The notes below the pieces were generated by a model. It saw only the letters and a list, made by a program, of their open reading frames with translations, was not told the origin of the DNA and did not search any database. A program made the translations under genes and the position numbers. Of a stretch of 13,918 nt of DNA, positions 1 to 6,290 are shown piece by piece. Position 1 is the stretch's first letter; every line of letters begins with the position of its first letter. The DNA is taken from assembly GCA_910579645.1 (NCBI GenBank), contig CAJTVK010000110.1, positions 1 to 13,918 of the forward strand, written 5' to 3'. This DNA is from an uncultured Lachnospiraceae bacterium (lineage in GTDB: Bacteria > Bacillota > Clostridia > Lachnospirales > Lachnospiraceae).

Positions 1-21
1 CGACTTGGAATGGGCAAATTC

Positions 22-54
22 CGTAACAGGGAAGCCGCAGGCTGAACTGTTACG
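22..54 (+). other. Structured hairpin at window edge (terminator or RNA tail)
   Basis: CGTAACAG (22-29) is perfectly complementary to CTGTTACG (47-54). Inside lies a second stem, AGCC (33-36) with GGCT (40-43), around a GCA loop. The GGA and GAA strands between the two stems could form sheared G-A pairs. A further small stem, GGAAT (7-11) with ATTCC (18-22), lies just before it. The bases after the hairpin (GTTTTATG) are only a weak T tract. It could be the terminator of a gene lying to the left, the end of a structured leader, or part of a coding tail, since two frames are open here. The left context is missing, so I cannot decide. Confidence 0.35.
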
Positions 55-81
55 TTTTATGTGGTGCAATTGTTTCATGCA

Positions 82-110
82 TTGCCTTTTTTCTTTGTTC
101 ATGGTATAGT
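82..110 (+). promoter_or_regulatory. Predicted sigma-A promoter of the nucleoside salvage operon
   Basis: The -35 hexamer TTGCCT (82-87, 4 of 6 consensus matches) and the -10 hexamer TATAGT (105-110, 5 of 6) are separated by an ideal 17 bases. Transcription would start near 117 and give a leader of about 60 nt before the first gene at 179. I see no purine riboswitch in that short leader. Confidence 0.55.
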
Positions 111-178
111 AGGTTAGAAATATGGGAACGGGAAAGATGTAGGATTATACGGAATCTGCGGAAAGCGGGGGAGGGAAT

Positions 179-1000
179 ATGAATAAGGATTATGAAAAAC
201 TGATGCGGTGTTACGAGAGTTTCCGGGGCAAAATCAGCTTTCGGCCAAGGGTGGCCATTGTATTGGGCTCCGGTTTGGGGAACTTTGCGGATACGATAAA
301 GACGGAAGCGGAACTTTCCTATGGGGAGATTGAGGGATTTCCCGTATCTACAGTGCCGGGGCATGCGGGAAAATTTATTTTCGGTTATGTGGGGGAGGTT
401 CCGGTGGTCTGCATGAAAGGAAGGGTGCATTATTATGAAGGCTATCCCATTGGGGATGTGGTGCTTCCTGCCAGGCTGATGAAAATGATGGGGGCGGAAA
501 TTTTGTTCCTGACCAATGCCTCCGGCGGCGTGAATGCGGATTTCCGGGCCGGGGATCTGATGATGATTACCGACCACATTTCCAGCTTTGTGCCCAATCC
601 TTTAATCGGGGAAAATATAGAGGAACTGGGAACGCGCTTTCCGGATATGAGTACTGTCTATGATAAGGAACTGCAGGAAATTCTGAAAAAGACGGCCGCC
701 GAAAACGGAATTCCTCTGAAAGAAGGGGTATATGTGCAGTTTACCGGGCCTTCTTTTGAATCGCCTGCGGAGATACGCATGACACGCATGATTGGCGGGG
801 ATGCGGTCGGCATGAGCACGGTAGTGGAGGCTATAGCGGCCAATCATATGGGAATGCGGATCTGCGGCATTTCCTGTGTCTGCAATCTGGCGGCCGGCAT
901 GACGGAGAATCCGCTGACCCATGCCGAAGTGCAGGAGGCGGCGGATAAGGCGGAGCCTTTGTTTACCAAATTGGTTGCGGAATCGGTGAAGAAATTTTGA
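179..1000 (+). CDS. punA: Purine nucleoside phosphorylase, trimeric (PNP-I) type
   Basis: This cytoplasmic enzyme splits inosine, guanosine and their deoxy forms with phosphate into the free base and (deoxy)ribose-1-phosphate. The 273-residue length fits the low-molecular-mass homotrimeric family. Visible signatures are the phosphate loop GSGLG (30-34), PGHAG with His61, GRVHYYEG (81-88), TNASGG (112-117), GPSFESPAE (190-198), GMSTVVEA (211-218) and Asn236. Asn236 sits where the family contacts the 6-oxopurine ring, so a preference for inosine and guanosine over adenosine is expected. The start has a purine-rich Shine-Dalgarno run (GGGGGAGGG, 167-175). It is first in an operon with cdd, an MtaD-like deaminase and a purine permease, and would consume the inosine-type products of the deaminase. 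The call is secure; punA, pupG and deoD naming varies between genomes. Confidence 0.95.
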   Translation: MNKDYEKLMRCYESFRGKISFRPRVAIVLGSGLGNFADTIKTEAELSYGEIEGFPVSTVPGHAGKFIFGYVGEVPVVCMKGRVHYYEGYPIGDVVLPARLMKMMGAEILFLTNASGGVNADFRAGDLMMITDHISSFVPNPLIGENIEELGTRFPDMSTVYDKELQEILKKTAAENGIPLKEGVYVQFTGPSFESPAEIRMTRMIGGDAVGMSTVVEAIAANHMGMRICGISCVCNLAAGMTENPLTHAEVQEAADKAEPLFTKLVAESVKKF

Positions 1001-1001
1001 A

Positions 1002-1094
1002 CGGGAATGAGGAAAGCATGTCCGGAAATATGCGGGAATGTGAAATGTATACCCGGGAATATGCGGGAATGAGGAAAGAAAGGAATGGGATATG
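1002..1094 (+). repeat. Three 31-bp tandem units ending in the cdd start codon
   Basis: The whole gap between the stop of the phosphorylase gene and cdd is three consecutive 31-bp units: 1002-1032, 1033-1063 and 1064-1094. Each begins CGGGAATG and each ends in ATATG. Units 1 and 3 share their first 15 bases exactly. By hand alignment units 1 and 2 match at 24 of 31 positions and units 1 and 3 at 23 of 31. The final ATG of unit 3 is the cdd start codon, so the translation initiation segment appears to have been tandemly duplicated, with the two upstream copies now degenerate. Confidence 0.85.
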
Positions 1095-1514
1095 GTGGAT
1101 CGGGAAACGGCAGTCAGGCTGATAGGAAAAGCATTGGAAGCACGGGAGAGGGCATATGCCCCTTATTCCCGTTTCCGCGTGGGAGCTGCGCTGCTTACGG
1201 AAGACGGGAAAATATATACAGGCTGTAATATAGAAAATGCGGCATACGGTCCAAGCAACTGTGCGGAGCGGACGGCTTTTTTTAAAGCGGTCAGCGAAGG
1301 GGAGCGTTCGTTCCGGGCGATTGCAGTGGCAGGGGCAGGGGAGGACGGAAACGGGAAATTTGCCGCGCCCTGCGGCATCTGCCGTCAGGTGATGGCGGAG
1401 TTCTGCCGGCCGGAGGAGTTTGACGTGGTGATTGCGAATGAGGCCGGGGAATATTATGTACGGACATTGGGGGAACTTCTTCCGGAAGGGTTCGGGCCGG
1501 AAAATCTGAAATAA
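1092..1514 (+). CDS. cdd: Cytidine deaminase
   Basis: It hydrolytically deaminates cytidine and deoxycytidine to uridine and deoxyuridine in pyrimidine salvage. At 140 residues it matches the short homotetrameric zinc-dependent class. The substrate loop NIENAAYG is at 46-53, the CAE motif is at 57-59 (zinc ligand Cys57, proton-shuttling Glu59), and PCGICRQ at 93-99 supplies zinc ligands Cys94 and Cys97. The start is preceded by a purine-rich stretch (AAGGAAT, 1079-1085) about six bases away. A second ATG at 1085 is out of frame and ignored. It is the second gene of the salvage operon, 91 bp after the phosphorylase gene, with that gap formed by the 31-bp repeats. All catalytic residues are present. 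Confidence 0.95.
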   Translation: MVDRETAVRLIGKALEARERAYAPYSRFRVGAALLTEDGKIYTGCNIENAAYGPSNCAERTAFFKAVSEGERSFRAIAVAGAGEDGNGKFAAPCGICRQVMAEFCRPEEFDVVIANEAGEYYVRTLGELLPEGFGPENLK

Positions 1515-1598
1515 CGGATGGGGCGGCCGACGGTGGCCGGAAAAAGCGGTGCGGGAAACAGACGGCGGAGAGGAATATGACAGGAAAGGCGGAGTACG

Positions 1599-2897
1599 AT
1601 GACTATTCGTTTTTATAATGCAAGAATATTGACTATGGAAGAGGACAGGCCTATATTCGAAGGGGAAATATGGGTAAAAGACGAGAGAATTCTGTATGTG
1701 GGGGACGGGAAGGACAAGGTTTCGGTTCCCGGGGAAAACGGGCCGGAAGGTATCCGGTGGGATGAGGAAACGGACTGCGGGGGAAATTTGCTGATGCCCG
1801 GTTTTAAGAATGCCCATACGCATTCCGGCATGACCCTTCTGAGATCCTATGCGGACGACCTGCCGCTCCAGTCTTGGCTGAATGAGCAGGTATTTCCCGT
1901 GGAGGCAAAAATGTCTGCGGAGGATATTTATCATCTGACCAAACTGGCGGTTTTGGAATATCTGACCAGCGGGATTACTGCCATATTTGATATGTACCTG
2001 ACGCCGGAGAGCATTGCAGCGGCATGCAGCGAGACGGGAATGCGCTGTGTGCAGACAGGGGCGGTGAATAATTTCAGCCAGTCGGCAGAAGCGGTGGAAC
2101 GGTGGTGCCGGGAACTGAACGGGAAGGATCCCCTGATTTCGTTCCTGCCCGGCTTTCATGCGGAATATACCTGTTCGAGAGAACTGCTGGAGCGGATGGC
2201 GGAACTGTCCGGCAGGCTCAAGGCACCGGTCTATATGCATCTGTCCGAAACGAAAAGCGAGGTGGAAGGCTGTGTGGAGCGTTACGGCATGACGCCTGGC
2301 ATGTTCCTGGACTCTTTGGGGATGTTTGAATACGGCGGCGGGGCATACCATTGCGTATGGCTGACACCGGAGGAAACGGAGCTTTTTAAGAGGAAAAACG
2401 TCAGCGTCATTACCAATCCCGCTTCCAATATGAAGCTGTCCAGCGGCATCGCACCGATTCAGGATTTCCTGAAAGCAGGGCTGAACGTAGCCATAGGGAC
2501 GGACGGACCGGCAAGCAATAACTGCCTGGATATGTTCCGGGAGATGTTCCTTGTGACCGGGCTGGCCAAAATAAGGGAGCAGGACGCTTCGGCAGTGGAT
2601 GCCATGGAAGTGCTGAAAATGGCTACGGTAAACGGGGCAAAGGCAATGGGGCTGGCAGAAGCGGATGTGCTGGCGGAGGGCAGGCTGGCCGATATGATTA
2701 TGATTGACCTGCACCAGCCCAATATGCAGCCTTTGAACAATATAGCGAAGAACATCGTATACAGCGGCAGTAAGCTGAACGTGAAAATGACCATGATTCA
2801 CGGAAAGATCCTTTACCGCAGCGGAACGTTCCATATACATGACGAACCGGAAAAAATATATGCAAAGGCCAATGAAATTATCGAAAAGCTTAGATAG
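1599..2897 (+). CDS. mtaD: MtaD-type amidohydrolase: 5-methylthioadenosine/S-adenosylhomocysteine deaminase family
   Basis: This is a 432-residue metal-dependent hydrolase of the amidohydrolase superfamily, expected to deaminate the adenine ring of 5'-methylthioadenosine, S-adenosylhomocysteine, adenosine or 5'-deoxyadenosine. Metal ligands can be read: NAHTH (His73, His75), MHLSET (His214, with Glu217 as the likely catalytic acid) and TDGPASNN (Asp302). His187 and His251 (AYHCVWL) are at the usual substrate and transition-state positions. The DLPLQSWL segment (87-94) and TDGxASNN are typical of the MtaD/TrzN branch rather than guanine deaminase. The start is chosen because MTIRFYNARILTMEE matches the usual N-terminus; the Shine-Dalgarno is modest (GGAG, 1591-1594). 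Its product (an inosine-type nucleoside) would suit the phosphorylase encoded upstream. The exact substrate cannot be told from sequence. Confidence 0.85.
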   Translation: MTIRFYNARILTMEEDRPIFEGEIWVKDERILYVGDGKDKVSVPGENGPEGIRWDEETDCGGNLLMPGFKNAHTHSGMTLLRSYADDLPLQSWLNEQVFPVEAKMSAEDIYHLTKLAVLEYLTSGITAIFDMYLTPESIAAACSETGMRCVQTGAVNNFSQSAEAVERWCRELNGKDPLISFLPGFHAEYTCSRELLERMAELSGRLKAPVYMHLSETKSEVEGCVERYGMTPGMFLDSLGMFEYGGGAYHCVWLTPEETELFKRKNVSVITNPASNMKLSSGIAPIQDFLKAGLNVAIGTDGPASNNCLDMFREMFLVTGLAKIREQDASAVDAMEVLKMATVNGAKAMGLAEADVLAEGRLADMIMIDLHQPNMQPLNNIAKNIVYSGSKLNVKMTMIHGKILYRSGTFHIHDEPEKIYAKANEIIEKLR

Positions 2898-2982
2898 CCG
2901 GGCGGACATACGGATTGTAGGCAGCGATGCCTTTCAGTCATAGATTCACTATCATACAATTATGTAGGAGGTTTTAGGAGAT

Positions 2983-4353
2983 ATGTTGGAGAAATTTTTT
3001 AAGCTGACAGAAAACAAGACAGATGTGAAGACAGAAATCATGGCCGGCATAACAACGTTCATGACGATGGCTTACATACTGGCAGTAAACCCGAATATCC
3101 TCTCCGCGTCGGGGATGGACAAAAGCGCGGTGCTGATTGCAACGGCATTGGCATCCTTCGTGGGGACTGCGTTGATGGCGTTTTTTGCCAATTATCCTTT
3201 TGCGCTTGCTCCGGGCATGGGGCTGAATGCCTATTTTGCCTTTACCGTGGCAGGGCAGATGGGATATTCCTGGCAGATTGCTCTGTTGGCAGTGTTCGTG
3301 GAAGGCCTGATTTTTATCGTGCTTTCCCTTACCAATGTGCGTGAGGCGATTTTCAATGCCATCCCGATGACGCTGAAATCGGCGGTCAGCGTGGGCATCG
3401 GCCTTTTTATTGCATTTATCGGGCTGCAGAATGCAAAGCTTATTGTGAATGACGATTCCACGCTGCTGACTTATCAGAAATTTGCGGGAGAGGAATTTTC
3501 CACTGTGGGGATTACCGCATTGCTGGCTCTGATTGGCGTGCTGATTACGGCCATTCTGTTGATTCTTAAGATAAAGGGCGGCATTCTGTTCGGTATCCTT
3601 GCCACATGGGTGTTGGGAATCCTCTGTGAATTGGTTGGCTTATATGTGCCTAACCCGGATGCCGGTTGGTTTTCTACCATACCCCATGCCATCGTAAGCT
3701 TTGACTTCACGGCAATCGGCAATACGTTCGGACAGCTGTTCAAGGCGGATTTTTCTTCCATTAAATTGCTGGACTTCATTGTAGTTACGTTTTCTTTCCT
3801 GTTTGTGGATTTGTTTGATACGTTAGGAACTTTAATCGGGGTGTCTTCCAAGGCCAATATGTTGGACAAGAACGGGAAACTGCCCAGAATCAAAGGCGCT
3901 TTAATGGCGGATGCGGTAGCTACCAGCGTGGGCGCGGTACTCGGCACCTCCACTACCACCACTTTCGTAGAAAGTGCTTCCGGCGTAACGGAAGGGGGAA
4001 GAACCGGACTGACTGCCGTTACCACCGGGCTGCTGTTCCTGCTGGCACTGATTTTCTCGCCGCTGTTTCTGACGATTCCTTCTTTCGCGACGGCACCGGC
4101 GCTGATTATTGTAGGTTTCTATATGATGGGTTCCGTGGCGAAGATTGATTTTGAAGATATGACCGATGCCATCCCTGCATTCTTATGCATTATTGCAATG
4201 CCTCTGGCATACAGCATTTCCGAAGGGATTGCCATAGGGGTGATTTCCTGGACGCTGCTCTGTCTGCTGACAGGCAAGACGAAGGAGAAAAAGGTCAGCC
4301 TGCTGATGTATGTGCTGACGGTATTGTTCATTCTGAAATATATCTTTTTATAA
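2983..4353 (+). CDS. NCS2-family purine permease (AzgA/PbuG-like)
   Basis: This integral membrane proton symporter, probably for hypoxanthine, guanine or adenine, is the last gene of the salvage operon. It has 456 residues and about twelve to fourteen hydrophobic segments, normal for the AzgA branch of NCS2. Branch signatures include MAGITTFMTMAYI (20-32), the half-helix loop APGMGLNAYF (76-85), DLFDTLGTLIG (276-286, with the conserved acidic residues) and GTSTTTTFVESASG (321-334). The start has two possible Shine-Dalgarno sites, AGGAGG at 2966-2971 and AGGAG at 2976-2980; the first is about 11 bases away and the second only two, so either alone is off-optimum. The 85-bp gap upstream contains no recognisable purine riboswitch. 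A weak TACAAT at 2955-2960 could be a -10 element of an internal promoter, but I see no good -35. The precise base specificity is unknown. Confidence 0.92.
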   Translation: MLEKFFKLTENKTDVKTEIMAGITTFMTMAYILAVNPNILSASGMDKSAVLIATALASFVGTALMAFFANYPFALAPGMGLNAYFAFTVAGQMGYSWQIALLAVFVEGLIFIVLSLTNVREAIFNAIPMTLKSAVSVGIGLFIAFIGLQNAKLIVNDDSTLLTYQKFAGEEFSTVGITALLALIGVLITAILLILKIKGGILFGILATWVLGILCELVGLYVPNPDAGWFSTIPHAIVSFDFTAIGNTFGQLFKADFSSIKLLDFIVVTFSFLFVDLFDTLGTLIGVSSKANMLDKNGKLPRIKGALMADAVATSVGAVLGTSTTTTFVESASGVTEGGRTGLTAVTTGLLFLLALIFSPLFLTIPSFATAPALIIVGFYMMGSVAKIDFEDMTDAIPAFLCIIAMPLAYSISEGIAIGVISWTLLCLLTGKTKEKKVSLLMYVLTVLFILKYIFL

Positions 4354-4361
4354 TGTAAGAA

Positions 4362-4384
4362 TGCAGCCGGCAATGCCGGCTGCA
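4362..4384 (+). other. Perfect GC-rich hairpin after the permease gene
   Basis: TGCAGCCGGC (4362-4371) is followed by a 3-nt loop and its exact complement (4375-4384). This gives a 10-bp stem eight bases after the permease stop codon. No T tract follows on either strand, so it is not an intrinsic terminator alone. It may protect the 3' end of the mRNA or act together with the terminator 22 bases downstream. Confidence 0.6.
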
Positions 4385-4406
4385 GGTAAAAAGGACGGTA
4401 ATAAAG

Positions 4407-4447
4407 CAGGCTTCCGGAAGAGAGCAATCTTTCGGAAGCCTGTTTTT
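4407..4447 (+). terminator. Rho-independent terminator of the nucleoside salvage operon
   Basis: CAGGCTTCCG (4407-4416) pairs perfectly with CGGAAGCCTG (4433-4442). Five more inner pairs (one G-U) extend it to about 15 bp around a six-base loop, and TTTTT (4443-4447) follows at once. The next bases, CGAAAGCCTG (4448-4457), nearly repeat the right arm and could pair with the left arm instead. On the minus strand the sequence after the stem is CTTTATT, so weak termination of the convergent araC-type gene is also possible. Confidence 0.88.
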
Positions 4448-4519
4448 CGAAAGCCTGCCTGTTTGGAATTCAGATTTTTCAGGCATCTGTTTTTGAACTC
4501 CGATTTTGATGTCTGCCGG

Positions 4520-5740
4520 TCAGATTTTTACATTCCGTTCCCGGTACTCGCTGGGGGACAGGCCGGTTTCTTTCTGGAAGGAGGAGGAAAAGTAGCTTCT
4601 GGAACCGAAGGACAGTTCCTCGCTGATTTCCTGAATGCTCATTTTTGTTCCCGAGAGCAGCAGCTTGGCCTGCTGTATTTTTTCATGTTTGATGTAATCC
4701 GCCACGCTGCATCCCATTTCATTCTTAAATTTGTGGGAAAAATAGTATTCCGTGTATCCGGCCTGCTGTGCCAGCTGCGAGAGGGACAGTTTTTCCCTAA
4801 TGTGTATGGAAATGTAATCACAGATACTTTTTATCTGTCCGGAAATGGCTTTTGCCGCTTTTCCCTGCTGTACCCGGTGCACATAGTCTTCCAGCAGGGT
4901 ATGGCATGTGGCAGTCGCTTCCGCCAGGCTTTGACAGTCCTCAATCATCTGCATATAGTAGTCGTTGAGGGTATAGGCGACGGAAGGGTTTACCCCGCCC
5001 TCAATGGCGGCTCTTGAGCAGAGGGTCAGAAGGACGATGGAAGTGGATTTTGCCCGGCGCAGCGAATTGCCTACATCGAAGCGGGGGCCGTCGCTTAAGC
5101 TGTGGGAGCGGGCAAGGGCTTCCGCGTAGTTGGGGTTTCCTTCCCGCAGCATGTTCATGAATTCCTGTTCGGCCAACCATATGCCCCGGTGTTCTTCCGT
5201 AATCAGGTTGACTTCGGAAGAAGACGGCTTTTCGGAGGCTTTTTCCGTAAGCCGGATATCTTTTTCCTTAATTCGTGTACCGGTAACGCAATAGTGCAGC
5301 ATGGCCGCGTATTGGTACAGCTGATTTGTGGGTACGATGGGAATTTGGTCAAAGATTTTGAACACTTTTATGCGGCTGCTTACCGACAGGTTATGCCTGT
5401 CCAGTTCTTTTTTGATGTTCTGGTAGGAATTCCTGCCGGAATAGGCCGGGCCTAGGGCATGGATGCCCCGCAGGGCTGTCTCGCCGTATTCAAAAGCCAC
5501 TATCCAAATCAGACCAAGATAATCGTCAATCAATAAAGGTTCCCGTATTTTCTTTTCAATATGTTTCCTGATGGGTTCTCCCAGACTGAGAAAAAACATG
5601 GCATCGTCGTCGGCGGATGCCGTATCCTGCGTAAGCCCGGAAGCCGTGAAGAGAAGTTCCGGCGGGTAACTGTGCAGGGAAAGCTTGTGGCTGCATTGAA
5701 TCAGCTGGCAGAAAAAATCCAGTTTTTCTTTGATGTTCAT
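4520..5740 (-). CDS. AraC-family transcriptional regulator
   Basis: This DNA-binding regulator probably controls the divergent glycoside operon. It has 406 residues from the chosen start. The C-terminal ~100 residues form the AraC DNA-binding domain: first helix-turn-helix near 316-338 (LSLSQLAQQAGYTEYYFSHK), second near 366-390 (SIQEISEELSFGSRSYFSSSF), and the family ending ETGLSPSEYR (391-400). The N-terminal 290 residues are a sensor region I cannot assign; there are no membrane segments, so it would sense a cytoplasmic signal. The start at 5740 is preferred because GAGGG lies five bases upstream. Two in-frame ATGs at 5773 and 5770 have no Shine-Dalgarno and follow directly on a hairpin. 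It is encoded 81 bp downstream of the HPr-like gene on the same strand. The effector is unknown; a sugar or phospho-intermediate of the glycoside pathway is inferred. Confidence 0.9.
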   Translation of the reverse strand: MNIKEKLDFFCQLIQCSHKLSLHSYPPELLFTASGLTQDTASADDDAMFFLSLGEPIRKHIEKKIREPLLIDDYLGLIWIVAFEYGETALRGIHALGPAYSGRNSYQNIKKELDRHNLSVSSRIKVFKIFDQIPIVPTNQLYQYAAMLHYCVTGTRIKEKDIRLTEKASEKPSSSEVNLITEEHRGIWLAEQEFMNMLREGNPNYAEALARSHSLSDGPRFDVGNSLRRAKSTSIVLLTLCSRAAIEGGVNPSVAYTLNDYYMQMIEDCQSLAEATATCHTLLEDYVHRVQQGKAAKAISGQIKSICDYISIHIREKLSLSQLAQQAGYTEYYFSHKFKNEMGCSVADYIKHEKIQQAKLLLSGTKMSIQEISEELSFGSRSYFSSSFQKETGLSPSEYRERNVKI

Positions 5741-5781
5741 AGTTCCCTCATTTCTGCATGTTTGTTTCATCATTGCTATAG

Positions 5782-5805
5782 GCAGGCGTGCTTTCGCGTG
5801 CCTGC
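5782..5805 (-). other. GAAA-capped hairpin between the HPr-like and AraC genes
   Basis: On the minus-strand transcript a 10-position stem (six pairs, two A-C mismatches, two pairs) is closed by a GAAA tetraloop of the GNRA class. It has no T tract, so it is not a terminator. It lies between the HPr-like stop and the AraC Shine-Dalgarno and could stabilise or process the two-gene transcript. Confidence 0.45.
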
Positions 5806-5821
5806 TGCCGTTTCCGCCCTG

Positions 5822-6052
5822 TCAGCCGCATAAAAAGTCTGACAGAAGCATTTTGTCCTCTTCCTTTTCAAAACGGATGGTTCCGCTTTGGAGAAGTTCC
5901 GGGTTGGAGGCTATGGTGCAGAAGATGTATTGGCTTAAAGTGGATTTTAAGGCTATGCGGTCGCCTTCCGGGGTTTCAAACAATACTTCGGAGCAGCAGT
6001 TTTGAACCTGCTTCAGGAAATTTATGATATTGATATTGTCTTTTATGTGCAT
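5822..6052 (-). CDS. Small HPr-like protein, no phosphorylatable histidine
   Basis: The predicted protein has 76 residues, starting MHIKDNINIINFLKQ. This start is chosen because GGGAGGT lies seven bases upstream; an in-frame extension to 6115 lacks such a site. The pattern (short helix INIINFLKQVQ, strand EVLFETPEGDRIALKS, hydrophobic segment LSQYIFCTI, strand GTIRFEKE, terminal helix EDKMLLSDFL) recalls divergent HPr-like proteins that often sit near sugar loci in Clostridia. The active-site histidine motif of true PTS HPr is absent: the only histidine is residue 2. If the fold is right, it is not a normal phosphocarrier and a regulatory or structural role is more likely. It is first in a two-gene unit with the AraC regulator and divergent from the transporter. 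That it is a gene is fairly sure; the family assignment is tentative. Confidence 0.6.
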   Translation of the reverse strand: MHIKDNINIINFLKQVQNCCSEVLFETPEGDRIALKSTLSQYIFCTIASNPELLQSGTIRFEKEEDKMLLSDFLCG

Positions 6053-6094
6053 AAAGAAGACCTCCCATGATATTTTTCTTACGGCTGCATTTTC

Positions 6095-6125
6095 AGTATA
6101 CATGAAATAAGGCAATAAATGTTAA
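6095..6125 (-). promoter_or_regulatory. Candidate promoter of the HPr-like/araC unit
   Basis: Read on the minus strand, TTAACA (6125-6120, 5 of 6 consensus matches) and TATACT (6100-6095, 5 of 6) are separated by 19 bases, which is longer than ideal. Transcription would start near 6088 and leave about 36 nt of leader before the start at 6052. Confidence 0.4.
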
Positions 6126-6206
6126 GTAATTCGTTTTTCCGTAAAAAAAATAAGTTGGCCGGAAAGATTTTATCATCATGAAATTTCGAATGAATTCCTT
6201 GGATTT

Positions 6207-6238
6207 TTAACACCTTGAAAAACTGTTTTCTGTATAAT
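6207..6238 (+). promoter_or_regulatory. Candidate promoter of the glycoside operon, perfect -10 but poor -35
   Basis: A perfect TATAAT is at 6233-6238. The candidate -35 elements are badly placed: TTAACA (6207-6212) gives a 20-base spacer and TTGAAA (6215-6220) gives 12. Such promoters commonly need an activator, which suits control by the divergent AraC protein. Transcription would begin near 6245, about 46 nt before the transporter gene. Confidence 0.5.
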
Positions 6239-6249
6239 CATTTTATCAA

Positions 6250-6263
6250 GGGAAACGGTATGA
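6250..6263 (+). promoter_or_regulatory. cre-like site (possible CcpA operator)
   Basis: GGGAAACGGTATGA matches 7 of the 9 fixed positions of the Bacillus-type cre consensus TGNAANCGNTNNCA, including the central CG. It lies just after the predicted transcription start, where CcpA binding usually blocks transcription. A sugar-utilisation operon is a typical CcpA target. The site is imperfect at both ends, so this is tentative. Confidence 0.3.
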
Positions 6264-6290
6264 TGTGAAAATTCAAAGGAGGATTTTGTT

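Noticed and set aside
963..2909. A 648-codon open frame on the minus strand opposite cdd and mtaD
   Set aside because: It is antisense to two clear enzyme genes with intact catalytic motifs, its translation is His/Arg/Pro-rich without domains, and it has no ribosome binding site. It is an effect of the codon use of the real genes.
2898..2982. Purine riboswitch before the NCS2 permease
   Set aside because: The 85-bp gap does not contain the conserved core of the purine aptamer (paired loops around a three-way junction), and there is no terminator-antiterminator pair.
5741..5773. Longer AraC start at 5773 or 5770 (ATG ATG)
   Set aside because: No Shine-Dalgarno precedes them, and the added residues are not typical. 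The ATG at 5740 has GAGGG at the right distance.
6053..6115. N-terminal extension of the HPr-like gene to 6115
   Set aside because: It would overlap the predicted promoter, lacks a ribosome binding site, and the internal start at 6052 has a very good one (GGGAGGT).
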